Below are positions 11,969-23,303 of a stretch of 64,000 bases of DNA, in pieces (the first letter of the stretch is position 1; the number at the start of each line of letters is the position of its first letter). This DNA is from Papiliotrema nemorosa (Eukaryota > Basidiomycota > Tremellomycetes > Tremellales > Rhynchogastremaceae). Both the position numbers and the translations under genes were made by a program. Under the pieces are notes generated by a model. It was not told the origin of the DNA. It was given only the letters and a program-made list of their open reading frames with translations, and searched no databases. The stretch spans positions 1 to 64,000 of the forward strand of contig JASKOT010000027.1 of NCBI GenBank assembly GCA_032158125.1, in the 5' to 3' direction.

Positions 11969-13935
11969 ATGAAGGACGACAAGGATCTGATAACGCCTGC
12001 AGAGTCAAAGGTTCCGGTGCCATCTAGGATGGTCGAGACGCCCTCAGAGGAGAAGGGGGATACATCGAGAGCTCGATATACACTTGCGACTCCTGACAAG
12101 TTCGGGATCGCCCTACATCCAGATGTGGAGAATCTCTTGTTCGATAGCACAGCTCTAGCCCATGCTTATGGAGGGAATTGTGAGCGACTTGTTTGTTGTC
12201 GGGTCATCACACTGACATGCAGCGTTCAAAGATATCTTTGCCTCTTCCATTGTCACCATCTGCGCGTTGACAGCATGCGTGGGAGGGCTGTTATTTGGGT
12301 TCGATCAAGGTCTCATGTCGATCATCCTCGTCATGCCTCGTTTCCTTTCCGATTTCCCACAAGTAGACTCGGCCGCATCCTCCGCAGCCGGCTTCAATAA
12401 GGGTCTCTTGACTGCCATGTTGGAGCTCGGTGCTTTTGTCGGAGCGATATTATGCGGTTTTGTCGCGGATAGATATTCCAGGAAAGCGTCCATTGGAGTA
12501 GGATTGGTCTGGTTCACCATCGGATCGGTGATCCAGACCGCCTCGTTTGGTTTCGCTCAGCTTGTCGTCGGTAGGACCATCGGTGGAATAGGTATCGGGT
12601 GCGTTGCTCGGCCAGCCAAAAGGATCGTGCTGATGATCAGCATGCTTTCGTCCACTGCACCAGTCTATGTGTCCGAGATCGCCCCTCCCAACGTCAGAGG
12701 TGCTTTGCTGGTTATTGAAGAATTCATGATTGTCCTTGGTATCGTCGTCATGTATTATGTAAGTATGCCCAGCTGAACTGAGCTGACTTATAGATCACCT
12801 ACGGCACACGAACAATAACAAACGACTGGTGTTTTCGACTTCCCTTCTTCATTCAAATGGTGCCTGGATTCTTCCTCGCTGCAGCCCTTTTCGTTCTTCC
12901 TTATTCCCCACGTTGGCTTGCGTCTCGCGGGAGGGATCAGGAGTGTCTCGACACACTATGTCGCCTTCGTCGATTACCTCCGACCGATCCCAGAGTGCAA
13001 GCGGAATGGATCAACATCAGGGTAGAGGCGTGTCACAATATCGAGGCGATCACTGAACGACACCCCATTTTGACTGGTCAGCAGGGCTTCAAGGCGGAAC
13101 TCAAGCGGGAGGCGTATAGCTGGATCGACCTGTTCAAGCCTGCTGTCATCCGTCGCACCATGATCGGTATCATGCTCATGGTGTTCCAGCAGTTTGTTGG
13201 AATCAACGCGGTGAGTAACCCGTCTTCAGACAAACTGTGCTGACGATATAGCTGATCTACTACTCGCCGACTCTATTCGAAACACTTGGCTTGAACGGCT
13301 CGTTGCAGCTCCACATGTCAGGAGTGATGAACATTGCACAACTCGTCGCCGTCACCGCCTCATTCTTCGTGTTTGACAAGATCGGACGAAAACCACTCTT
13401 GATCTTTGGTTCAATCGGTATGACCATCTCGCATTCAATCGTCGCTATCATGATCGGTCTCTTCTCGGACGACTGGGCAGCTCACTCGGCACAAGGATGG
13501 GTCGGTGTCGTATTCATCATCGTCTTTATGCTCTTCTTCGGCTTGTCGTGGGGTCCCGTACCATGGGGCATGCCTTCTGAAGTCCATTCTTCGAGCTACA
13601 GAGCCAAAGGTACCGCTTTGGCTGTCTGTGCAAACTGGTTGTTCAACTTCATCATCGGACTGATCACTCCGCCCATGATCGACGGAATCGGCTATGGAAC
13701 ATTCGTCTTCTTCGCTTGCTTCTCCTTCTTGTCAGGTGTATGGGCTTTCTTCATCGCGCCTGAAACCAAAGGCCGGACATTGGAGCAAATGGACCAGGTT
13801 TTCAAATCGCATACGGCGGCACATGACCATGCTATGAAATACCAAATCACCCGACTGGCCATTGGCGGTAGTCAGGCGGGCGGACACGGGGTGCCGGATG
13901 ACAAAGGGAGGAATCTCCACGTGGAGAGAGTGTAG
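11969..13935 (+). CDS. MFS sugar transporter (hexose/uronate type)
   Basis: Exons 11969..12179, 12223..12598, 12641..12758, 12794..13210 and 13252..13935 give 601 residues. A hydrophilic N-terminus of about 75 residues precedes twelve predicted helices. Sugar-porter signatures are present: FGFDQGLMSI in helix 1, DRYSRKASI after helix 2, YVSEIAPPNVRG, the central PYSPRWLASRGRD, QQFVGINALIYYSPTLF and PETKGRTLEQMD at the end. The layout of the central loop resembles fungal transporters of hexoses and galacturonate, so a plasma-membrane monosaccharide or uronate:H+ symporter is likely, but substrate cannot be fixed from sequence. No frame break is seen. Confidence 0.88.
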
Positions 13936-14017
13936 TTATGGCTGCAATTATATAGAAGAGAAGCTCGATTATATCGCAGACAACCCAGTCCATGTATAGT
14001 ACATATAGCATACGTGA

Positions 14018-14998
14018 CTATTCTGTCTTCTGCCAAAGAGGGATGAGCTCGTTAAGCCGTGTCATCCCTTCCTGCGCTGTGATCTCCCCGGAGCTGAGCT
14101 CGTCAAGGATACCTTGAGCTCGAGAACGAGCATTCTCGTTCTTGGCCATCTTGATGAACCCATCCAACTGCACTGACAGACGAGAATGGTCGTCCATGGT
14201 CAACAAGTGTTTTTGACTGGCATAGTCGAAGACCCTGACCTCAGTCGACGGCCCTGGCATGGTGCTGTCTTCAGGCAAAGATCTTGGTCCAGGTTTCCTA
14301 CCCCGAAGGTTGCGAGACGAGGATGATGCTGCAGCATCGTCCGTATAGGGTTCAGAGACTGTGATGGCGGGACTGGCAGATTGCGTTTCAGCTCTCGGCT
14401 GGATGCTTTGGAGAATACGATCCACACGACCCTTGTCAATTGGGAACTGCCAGTCGTGTATGAGCCTAGCGGCAGAACTGACCGAAACATCAGATAGCTG
14501 TCCCCATTTCTCAAAGGTATTTATCACAGGGTGCTTTTGTCGACACAACGGACCCTCAAAGTCGGTATGGGCGGAATACAACCAAGCAGTCTCAAGATAG
14601 TTCGCCCAACCTTCTGCGATATCCTTTGAGACCTTGGGCTTCAGTTTGGACGAGTTGACACCAAGAGTCTGCAACGCTCCTCTGATACCATGTTTGATGT
14701 ACTGCTCGGTGCGCGCCTTCACCCATTCGGATTTATTCTTCATCATCCTCTTCGATGCACCGGCAGACGCAGATTCCTCAATCAGCTTCTCCAGATCGCT
14801 CCCAGCCTTTCGTTTGGCCTCATCCTGGAGATCGGTGTAAGTAGGGTATGTTTCCGGCTCTGAAGAGGTGGTCATTTTGCTAAATGTCTCCGACAATCGA
14901 CGAAGGATGGGACTCGGCGGATCCTTCTGCGCCTGCGTATCTTGTGTCTGGTCTGACCGGGATATCGCGTTGGAAGCCCAAGAGCCGATGCGTTTCAT
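14018..14998 (-). CDS. Orphan protein, 326 residues
   Basis: A single uninterrupted frame starting at the ATG at 14998. I do not recognise a family. Residues 1-60 are polar and rich in serine and proline; residues about 60-200 are charged and probably helical, with PTYTDLQDEAKRKAGSDLEK and a tryptophan-rich stretch containing EGWANYLETAWLYSAH; a low-complexity serine/arginine linker follows; the C-terminal 70 residues look helical. No signal peptide or membrane segment is present. TATAAAG on the minus strand at 15119..15125 is a possible promoter element. Unbroken length, an ATG start and coherent composition support a real gene; function is unknown. Confidence 0.6.
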   Translation of the reverse strand: MKRIGSWASNAISRSDQTQDTQAQKDPPSPILRRLSETFSKMTTSSEPETYPTYTDLQDEAKRKAGSDLEKLIEESASAGASKRMMKNKSEWVKARTEQYIKHGIRGALQTLGVNSSKLKPKVSKDIAEGWANYLETAWLYSAHTDFEGPLCRQKHPVINTFEKWGQLSDVSVSSAARLIHDWQFPIDKGRVDRILQSIQPRAETQSASPAITVSEPYTDDAAASSSSRNLRGRKPGPRSLPEDSTMPGPSTEVRVFDYASQKHLLTMDDHSRLSVQLDGFIKMAKNENARSRAQGILDELSSGEITAQEGMTRLNELIPLWQKTE

Positions 14999-15970
14999 GA
15001 TGGCTGGATACGAGAATCTGTTGGGCAATGTCAAAAGACCTGGATCGTCGTCGGTCTCCCAAGAACGATCGAGGGAGAACTATCGGTGGAGCTGGGAGAG
15101 CATGGGTCAGATATTCTTCTTTATACGGTCCACAACCTGTTCGTCATTGACCGTGAGAACTCAGCATGACTCTTCTCTCATCATCTATTTCTGACATGTC
15201 ACACAATTACATCTTCTGAAGTGCTAAGCACATCGTGAGACGTTCTCACGGCATTCAGTCACAGAGATGCGAATGGGGAAGGATCATCTTCAAAGGACCG
15301 GTGAGAACTTCCGTTCATTGTCAAACAGGCGGCGTTATTGGCTCAAATGTGCTTTACACCTTGTGAAATCGACCCGCAACACCTGTGAGGACCAAGGGTG
15401 AAAACAAATTTGAGCTATTAATCCCGCTCATAAACGAGACCGCTCCAATTCGGACCATGTCGGCGAATACCACTCGCTTGGACACGCAATTCCAGCGCTT
15501 AAAATCAGCTGCCAAGACAAGCTGACCGTCAGCCCTGGGCCCACAGGAAGTACTTGTAATTCCAGCTACTCCACCCTCTTGACCTGCACTTGGTACCGAC
15601 GACCTGCACAGCGCTTGTACCTTTCTGCAGCGATGCACCACCCACATCCCCCGAACAACATGATCGGCCGATTGAATCGATATCGTTAAACAGTTCCCTC
15701 GGAGTGGTACTCGAACATGACCATCCCCGTTATCAGATTATGAAGATCCAGGGTTCAGCATTCGATAGGTCGCTCAGGGGGAAGTCTTGGCGCTCGACTT
15801 TCTGCAGACCTGCGTGCTCACTTCAATGGTGAAGTCTTGGATGTACAGGAACGACTAGTATGATCGGCCGACCCAAAGGCAGCTACGAAAAAAAGTCGAT
15901 CAAGGATGAAGGGTGGAAGAATCGTATATGAAGCTGATCGAGAGATGGTCTTTCCCATCGGTTAGCCAGG
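14999..15970. other. Divergent intergenic region (orphan gene / siderophore transporter)
   Basis: Shared upstream region of 972 bp. Apart from the GATA-type site listed separately and a minus-strand TATAAAG at 15119, no gene is supported; the 97-residue minus frame at 15354..15647 has no recognisable feature. Confidence 0.4.
15730..15738 (-). promoter_or_regulatory. Candidate iron-responsive GATA repressor site
   Basis: The sequence reads TTATCAGAT on the plus strand, i.e. ATCTGATAA on the minus strand. This is an exact match to the ATCWGATAA consensus described for fungal iron-regulatory GATA factors of the SreA/Urbs1/Sfu1 class. It sits 233 bp upstream of the siderophore transporter start, a plausible operator position for repression when iron is replete. 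It was identified by eye; binding is an inference. Confidence 0.5.
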
Positions 15971-18167
15971 ATGACCGTACCCCAGCAGTACACCACCAAT
16001 CCCGTATTGGATAGCTCGGCAGCTCCTACACTCGTCCGAGAGGAAACAAGGCAGGGGTCTCCGCACGATGACAAGCACATCCGGGAGGACGATTCGACCC
16101 TTGAAGATGGTAAAAGTGGGATCATTGCCGACAAATCTCGAGGTGTTGTAGAAATGGAGACCCTCAAAGAAGGACTCACTACCAAGAAAAAGGTGATCAT
16201 CTACGGCTTCTTTTGTGTCCTGGCATATGTCTTGTCGCTGAGTGAGTGAAATGTGCAATACTCGAGTACATAGGAGTAGGCTGAAAATCAGACCAATACA
16301 GCGCTTCCGTCTTCCTCACTCAAGCTGTCTCGCGAACTTTTGGCAAACATGCTCTTCAAGCGACCATATCTACCATCACCGCAGTCTTCCAAGCAATGTC
16401 TCAACCTCCCATGGCCAAATTTGCCGATGTCTTCGGTCGAGTCAACGCCTATCTCGCCTGCGTCTTTCTCTATTGTGTCGGATACATCATTGTCGCGTCT
16501 TCCAATGGCATCGTCACATACGCTGTGGGTAACTCGATCTACATCCTTGGTATATCAAACTTGTTTCTCTTGCAAAATGTCATCATTTCCGACATTTCCT
16601 CGCTTAGAAATCGATGTGAGTCGATCTTTGAGCAGGTCGAAGTGAAGCTGATCGAAATCAGGGTGGTGGACGATTGCCCCCTCAATCCTGCAATGTATAA
16701 ACGGATTCATCATCGGTGACTTTACCGATAGCTTCTTGTCTCGAGGAGCCGATGCGTGGCGATGGGGTTTTGGTGAGTGGAACACCGTGTCGCCTACCTA
16801 ACATCCAGGTGTCTTCATCATTCTCATCCCGGTTCTCGCTGCACCCATCGTCATTACCCTATACATCAACATGCGACCCAGCCGTATCGTTCGTGCGGAG
16901 ATCAAAGCCGCCCAACAAACACGACGACAGGCCGCGTCGTTCAAGACGCGTTTCTGGCGAGAGACCAAAGCTTTCTTCTGGCAGCTCGACTTTATCGGTC
17001 TTCTCCTCTTCGTCATTGGTTTCGGCTTGTTTTTCGTCACTATCACTACTGCCAATTCCCGAACCGCCAGATGGTCTGATGCTCACTCGATTGCTCAACT
17101 GGTACTGGGTGGGGTGTTCATCATCGGATTCGTAGTATACGAAAAGTGGTTTGCGCCGCACCCGCTCTTGCCCTTTGCCCTGCTCAAGAGGAAGACAGTG
17201 GTGGGGGCTTGTCTTATCGCTCTCTTCCATCCCATGTGTGGGAGAATCGTCGCTGGGTACTTGTACACCTTCTTGATCGTCGCTGCTGGGTAGGTTATCT
17301 CTTTGTCGACCAAGTCTATGCTGATGATGAGCCAATCCAACAAGTCCGCCTCAAACATCACCAGCTACCCCACCGTTGCAGGTACAATTACCGGTATCGT
17401 CGGGTCTATGCTTGCGAGACGGCTGAGAACCTTGAAATGGTTCATTGTCTTTGGGATGGGACTGGAGCTCCTGGCACACGGTCTCATGATCCGGTACAGA
17501 ACATCCACCAACTCTCAAGCTGAACTTGCGATCGTACAATTGATGCGGGGTGAGTCTGACTGACTCGTACCGAAGAGGTTAGAGACTGACAGCAGGTGCT
17601 GCGAATGGTTTCATCCCATTCCCCACTCAGGCCCTCATCCAAGCCGCTGCGCCACACGAGGTGAGTGACTCGGACCCCCGCCGTGTGCTTAGCTGATTCC
17701 CTAGCACTTGGCCGCTATCACTGCAGGCTGGCTGGTCGTCTATTACATCTCCGTGAGCCTTTACACAAGCCAAATTTTCGTTGTTTGCTGACCGTCAGGG
17801 CGGTATCGGATCTGCTATTGGAGGGAGTATCTGGACCAACGTTGCCCTGAAAAAGATCTCAAACTACGTCGCAGCCGCAGGCGGAAACACCACCGAAGTT
17901 CAGATGGCATACAACAACCCCCTTGGTTTTGCCGATTTGTACCCCATGGGCTCACCCAAGAGAGACGCCATCGCCAAAGCGCAAGACGAGGCACAGAGGA
18001 TCATCGTGATCGTTGGTGTTTGTGTGACGGTCCTTGGTTTCCTGAGCGCCTTGTTCTTGCTGGACAATCTCAGACTGACGGATGATCAATCTTTGGAGGA
18101 GTCTGAGGAGAGGGTGATGATAGAGGAAAAGGGGGAAAAGAAGAGGCAGATAGTGGATTCGCTGTGA
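15971..18167 (+). CDS. Siderophore-iron transporter, MFS SIT family
   Basis: Eight exons: 15971..16241, 16292..16615, 16662..16772, 16809..17289, 17332..17549, 17596..17660, 17705..17752 and 17799..18167, giving 628 residues with 14 predicted helices. A 75-residue acidic N-terminus precedes helix 1. Family hallmarks of the SIT branch are SQPPMAKFADVFGR after helix 2, DISSLRNRWWWTIAPS, ADAWRWGFG, the MCGRIVAGYLYTF region and the late loop GGIGSAIGGSIW. Such proteins import ferric siderophores (often made by other microbes) across the plasma membrane. Introns are 36-50 nt. An exact iron-GATA consensus lies upstream, fitting expression under iron starvation. Confidence 0.9.
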
Positions 18168-18281
18168 AGCAGTACATCAGGTCTTTCGTCAAGTCAAAGA
18201 TACATGCATTGCCTGTCTAAGTATAGAGACCACGATTACTGTCTGAGAATATCCGGAGCACGCCAATGAAGGCATGATCAA

Positions 18282-19464
18282 CTAGAGCACCCTCACGACC
18301 AGAGTCATTGGCGACTCGTCAGATTTGCGCTTGCCACGTTTATCCCGTTTCTTGTGCTCTCGCTTCTCCTTCTTGGCGGATTTTTTCGCTTCCTTCCTAG
18401 CCCTCTCGTCCCGCCTCCGCTGGTCTTTGTCCCTCTTTCTCCCCGACACTTCGCCCTCATCGTCCGAGTCACTGCTGGAATCACTCGTCGAGCTGGAGCT
18501 GATGCTGTGGCGCCCGGTTTTGGAATTGTCCCGCTCAAAGTCCACCTTGAGGCCGCGAGGCATGAAAAACCTCTCTTGCCATACAGTCAAAGCTTCGTAG
18601 ACCACCGGCTCTTTCCCCTTCAACATGCCCTTTTGGATGGCTTTCGTCACGAAATAACCTGTTGCTCCCAGGTGCATAGTCACCGGTGCGACATTGCTGA
18701 CCACCTGCTGCAATCCCGTCATTCTCCCCGCAACTTCCAAGTCTTCCAAGAAACGCGCCCAATCCGCCATACTCACGTCCCGGGGAACGAGAAGGTGAGA
18801 GGGGTAATGCGGTTTGAAGCCTTCGGCAAGTAATTTGCCTTTTGGTGGGATGCGAGCGGTGAGATTGGTGGCGGTAGGCTGTCCGAGTAAGGGTATCGGA
18901 CGAAGGAAAGATGGGCACGGTGGATCGAAAATCTCCCCTGGATGTCTAGCGAAACGAATTTTGATGCGTAGGCCGATGGGTAGCTGTGTGAGGGTCATAG
19001 CCCCCATTTCGCTGGGACCGGGTGACCATTCACGATTCGTAGCGTAGGGCGAACCGTATTGCGCTAGGCGTGTCGTAGCATCGTTCCCGGTGGGCTGAGT
19101 GGGCTGGTTGTAGGCCGACAGATCATTGAGAGGCACAGAAGCATCCCGAGAGCCGTTTTCATATGCGGGCGGTGCGTATGAAGCATAAGTGCTGGATTGT
19201 GGAGTGAGAGAGTTAGATGGCCCGGTACGCTGCGAGACGTCAGCTTTGAGGCGATATCAAGCCCAACTTACCGTATACTGCTCATACTGACCCGCTTCCC
19301 AGCTCTGTGTGTTGAGTTGTGGACTGAAAGAGGTATGTGGACCGGTATGCTGCGAGATATTAGCCGTGAGGCGATATCAGACGACTTACAGTATATTGCT
19401 CATACTGATCCGCTTCCCAGCGTTGTGTCTCTTTATCGACTGTGTATTTGTGGTCTGCGTACAT
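18282..19464 (-). CDS. Conserved fungal protein with basic tail and tandemly duplicated exon
   Basis: Exons on the minus strand: 19464..19390, 19349..19272 and 19229..18282, giving 366 residues. I do not know a function. The N-terminal 51 residues contain two copies of a 26-residue motif (WEADQYEQYT-HTGPHTS and WEAGQYEQYT-RTGPSNS), each interrupted by a phase-0 intron at the same place. Residues about 100-270 form a globular domain with MTLTQLPIGLRIKIRF and TVWQERFFMPRGLKVDF, followed by a serine-rich segment and a C-terminal tail of alternating lysine and arginine that would suit nuclear or nucleic-acid binding. TATATATGG on the minus strand near 19519..19527 is a candidate TATA box. Confidence 0.7.
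19193..19431. repeat. ~120-bp tandem duplication spanning an intron and its flanking exons
   Basis: Two diverged units of about 119-120 bp (roughly 19193..19312 and 19313..19431) align along their whole length, including intron sequence such as gcgatatca and the splice signals. They lie inside the gene at 18282..19464. Confidence 0.75.
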
Positions 19465-20030
19465 GTTTGTTGCGATCGCAAAGCTTTGTTGTGACCATGA
19501 GGTATGCCATCACCCCACCATATATATGCGTGAGTACCAGTGCGTTCGGTAGCGATGTCGGTACAGATTCAACGAGCAACATTCTTTCATGCCCCGAATC
19601 ACCAACTTATCTCTCAGCCCACAAGGCTATCTATTCTTAGTTCGGGGATAAGATCTCACCGATGTAATTTAGCCTACGCTGAGTCTCGGTGGAGCTACCA
19701 ACTAGGGAGCTAAGAAGCACCATTCGCCCAGTTTTCGAGTCTTCCAGACAGCGAACTCGCTACCGATGGTGTAGTCAGCATGATTGATTGTACCCAAGAT
19801 TTCCGGATCGAGGTGCGCCAGCGAGTTGAAAGTCTCCATTTCTCATCCCACGGAATGCGTCAACATTATTGTTTGTTTCCGTATACTTCATGACTCTTGG
19901 TTAGGCCGGGCCTTTGCGCCGCGCCAGCTCAGAAGTCGGTTAATGCAAGTCGGTTCGAGACGCCTGACTGGAACATAATTTCGGCAAAGGGAGATAGAAC
20001 TGTAGAACATCAAAATTGAGAGAATTGAGT
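19465..20030. other. Intergenic
   Basis: Divergent upstream region. A segment near 19905-19970 contains GGTTCGAGAC, which superficially resembles a tRNA B box, but no cloverleaf could be drawn around it. Confidence 0.35.
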
Positions 20031-20345
20031 ATGTCGCCCAGCTTCTCTGAGTTTTATGATTCGATGACCATCCCATACAATACTCAAGAGTTCAATGGGA
20101 CTACAGAGTGTGCATCCAAGATGTTAGACGCTTTGAATGACGTAGATGCAAGTCCAGACGCCGCAGGAATAGTATTCCTTACGACTCGCATTACAAGACC
20201 TGTCGATGCATCTTATCTGCCAGGCAGCTTCGGACCAAGTGAATTTATCCACTACATCATTGTCATAACACACGGCACATATCAACTGGTTCATGGGATA
20301 GTACCACAAAGTACTAAGCGAGAGAACCTACGGATATATGAGTAG
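20031..20345 (+). CDS. Possible small orphan protein, 104 residues
   Basis: Uninterrupted frame from ATG 20031 to a stop at 20345. It is mildly acidic, contains one moderately hydrophobic stretch (FIHYIIVITHGTYQLVHG) and no motif I recognise. There is no intron, no clear TATA box and no relative in this window, so it may be a chance frame. Confidence 0.25.
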   Translation: MSPSFSEFYDSMTIPYNTQEFNGTTECASKMLDALNDVDASPDAAGIVFLTTRITRPVDASYLPGSFGPSEFIHYIIVITHGTYQLVHGIVPQSTKRENLRIYE

Positions 20346-20478
20346 TTACCGTAGTATCTAGACCCCCCAGAGATTGTATCTCTTAAGTGACTTCCATCTA
20401 CATCGTCTACCAGAGTCGCAGGCACTAGTAACCCAGTTCACACGGAAACCTGCCTAGATCGAATACTCCATCACAATC

Positions 20479-21062
20479 ATGTCGGCTGGAGAGATCAAAG
20501 GTCACTGCAACTGTGGTCAATACCAGATTACGATATCCTCCAAACCCAAGGGCATGAATCTATGTCGTGAATTCATGTTTTCTTTTGAAAGCCAGAAACT
20601 TGATGAGCAGATTGTATCGATTGCAGGAGGTGGTCAGGAGCAATGTATTGTCGTTCTTTCTCCCCCGATGCCTGCTAATAGGCATAGGTATTCGGCCCAT
20701 ATCTTTGCAGACAAGGAACACCTCACGATCGAAGGTCCAGAGCCGAGAACGTACGAAGTAAAAGGTATCAAAGGGAAAAGGATGACTCGAGCATGGTGTG
20801 ATACTTGCGGATCGTGAGACAGTTTTGGGTGGCCATGCTCATACCCAGTGGTTTGTGGATCAAGCCCGAAGGGGAGGATCAGGTCTTTGTCAAAGCTGGT
20901 AAGCCCGAGGAAAAAGAACCTTTCTGACATTAACGTGTAGGCCTTTTTGACCCGGGAGACGTACCGAACCCTACTTTGGAGACGTTTACAAAAGATATGG
21001 AGAAGTGGGAGAAGACTGCACCGGGCGTTGAACCATGGAAGGAGAATCATGGTGGGATATAG
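20479..21062 (+). CDS. GFA/CENP-V family zinc-binding protein
   Basis: Five short exons, 20479..20566, 20611..20644, 20688..20813, 20849..20898 and 20941..21062, give 139 residues. Read without splicing the gene looks broken, but the spliced frame restores every family ligand: CNCG (C10, C12), CHCIDC (C29, C31, C34) and CDTCG (C78, C81), then GLW, VKAGLFDPGD and PTLE near the end. This Mss4-like fold was first described for glutathione-dependent formaldehyde-activating enzyme, though most fungal members have no proven reaction; zinc binding is the safe statement. There is no targeting signal. The gene lies alone upstream of the TPX2-like gene on the same strand. Confidence 0.85.
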
Positions 21063-21374
21063 TGCATCTCTTTCCGACTTCACAAGCCATTCCCCTCAGT
21101 CTTCTCGCGACCGTACATAGTTCAGTACATAGTGTTCGATACTCGATTCAGTAAAGGCTCGCAATGCATGCATGAGACAAAATGGTGCGGATCAGACAAT
21201 AGTAGCTTGGAATGGTTTGTTTATTTTCGCCACCCACTTTGTTTTCTTTCCAACGTCAACACGCGACTGCTTTTCGTCTGTTCCAAGCCAACGTCTACCA
21301 GTAAATCCTCCCATCATCGCTCAATCTCGACCTCGTGTACTCTTGTGACTGGGGTCACCTTTCAGAGAGCCATA
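21063..21374. other. Short intergenic region
   Basis: 312 bp between two + strand genes; no coding feature and no motif recognised. Confidence 0.35.
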
Positions 21375-23233
21375 ATGAGCCCGAAGGTCCCACCCACACC
21401 GCTGTTCCCTCGCTTTGCAGCTGACAATTCGCTCTTGTTATCCACGGAACCCATCTTTGACGTTTCCTTCGAAAATGATTCGACCGAATTCCCCACTCCA
21501 AAGCCCCTTCACACGGCTGCAAAAGATGTCACAACTATTACAGCTCCTCGAGTTTGTTCTATGGCTAAGGAGGCGAGTCATGACGATTTGTACGCTCGAA
21601 GAGTATCGGACGCCCGTCGGAGGAGTCTCTCCCGCCCGTCTTCGCCCTTCCTCCCTTCGACAAACTTCGCTCCGTCTTCGAAAATGATGGCCGATACCTC
21701 CATAGGCTCCGATGGGGAGATATCAAGAGTGCATCTAGCATGGAAAAGTAGACCACCGGGCAGGGGCAGAAGCGTTGAACAAGAGATTATAAACACACAT
21801 CGGGCATGTGTCTCGACCAGAACCAGTGAATATCCTGACCATCAGGAGGACCCACCTGCACACCGGCCGCTTGTTCCGCAGAAGCGAGGCACCGCATTAT
21901 CACGATACCTCGCCAAGTCTTCCATGAATCGCGCGACCTCTACACATCTCCCTCCCCTTCCAGCGATAGACGATCAACCCATCGAATTCGCTCGATCGGC
22001 CCCGCCCGTCGAGGAGTTCAACACGATCTCAGCCAGTCTTGAACGCTATGATGGTGTGTCTGAACCGTTGGAAGGAGAAGTGGATCCGGACTATGGACCC
22101 GCAGAGGAGGAGATACAGGTTGATCTCGCGGATTCCAGGCATCTCTCCAGGGAATCGTCTCCTACATCTCCTGCAGAGGTCGATATACCTGCAGCTTCAT
22201 CGAAAGCCGTCACGGACGCCGAGGACCCTTCTGCCGAGGAGGTTCGTTCGGAACCATCAACATTGCGCTTCATACCGCCACCAGCGACTTCTCCCCCCCT
22301 TCCTTCTTCCGCCGCTAATGCACCACTCACACCGGGTATTCCATTCCCCGCGTTGGCCGATCTGAGCGACACCGACGGCGAGACGAGTATGACCAGCCAA
22401 GATGGACTGCGACGATCACGTTCAGAAGGTCTCGTTAGCTTTTTTACCGACTTTCTGCGCGGATCCACCTCGAATAGGGCCAAGACAGACGCAGAAGCGT
22501 CAGGCTGCGCAGCCCCAAAAGACCCACTGGAGGCAGCATCGAAAGCCGCGAAGACGTATAGATCAGAGTGCTTTTCGTGAGTAAAGTCATTCGGTCGATT
22601 CTGACTCCTCGCAGGACCGCCGTATCAAGTGCGTCTACCATAACGAAAGCTAGATCCGTGAACCCCCCACATTTTACATCCCTGACCCGTCCCGCCCCAG
22701 TACGCCTTCCACTCAAGCCCGCTTCTGGTTCCGCTTCCAACATGACTAAACCAGTCCAATCGCAGCCACCGGCCAAGAAACCGTCTATACCCAGACCGCG
22801 CCCTGCGACCAACTCGGCACTCGCCAATGCCGCTCTGGCGAGGCTTCCTCCTCCAGGCAAGGGGTCTACCCGGGCTAGCAACCCTATCAAGATTCGAACA
22901 CCCGAACGAGCTCGTGATCTTGCTTCAAGACGAAAAGTCTTCGAGGCAAAAGTCAAAACCCCGCCTAAACCCGTCATGAAACCTATTGCCCGGACGATCC
23001 CTATCTCTGGCCGTACGCCCGGTAAAGCGTCTCGAATGAGAGCTGCTCAACGGGATACGTTTGATCAAGCTGTCAAGGAGAGAAATGAGCAGAAGGATCG
23101 AGAACGAAGAGATATGCAACGTAAGAGAGAGGAAGAAGAGGAGGAAGAGTATCAGAGGAGGCGGAAACAAACTGTCATCCGGGCTCATCCTGTCCCAGAC
23201 ATGTATAAGAGGGTTCCACCTGTCTCCAAGTGA
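21375..23233 (+). CDS. TPX2-like spindle/microtubule protein (candidate)
   Basis: Two exons, 21375..22576 and 22615..23233, give 606 residues. The first 400 residues are disordered, rich in proline, serine and charged residues. The region RPSSPFLPSTNFAPSS is a serine/proline linker without a domain. The last 100 residues are strongly helical and basic: AAQRDTFDQAVKERNEQKD, a run of glutamates, then RRRKQTVIRAHPVPDMYKR. That ending closely follows the TPX2 C-terminal domain, in which a long charged helix ends with K/RA-P-P. TPX2 proteins bind microtubules and promote spindle assembly. The match is by pattern only; a generic coiled-coil protein is the alternative. No membrane segment is present. 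Confidence 0.55.
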
Positions 23234-23303
23234 GAGTGGGCATGATCGTTGTAGATATAGATACATGTTGGTACTGTACATATGACTTGGCGACCAAATC
23301 GTC

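Noticed and set aside
15354..15647. A 97-codon minus-strand frame between the orphan gene and the siderophore transporter.
   Set aside because: No recognisable composition, motif or splice context.
19905..19970. A tRNA-like B box (GGTTCGAGAC).
   Set aside because: No acceptor, D or anticodon stem can be paired around it.
20479..21062. Apparent pseudogene: GFA-type protein with missing CHC-DC motif and a frame break after CDTCGS.
   Set aside because: Four short introns restore every cysteine ligand and the frame; the gene is intact.
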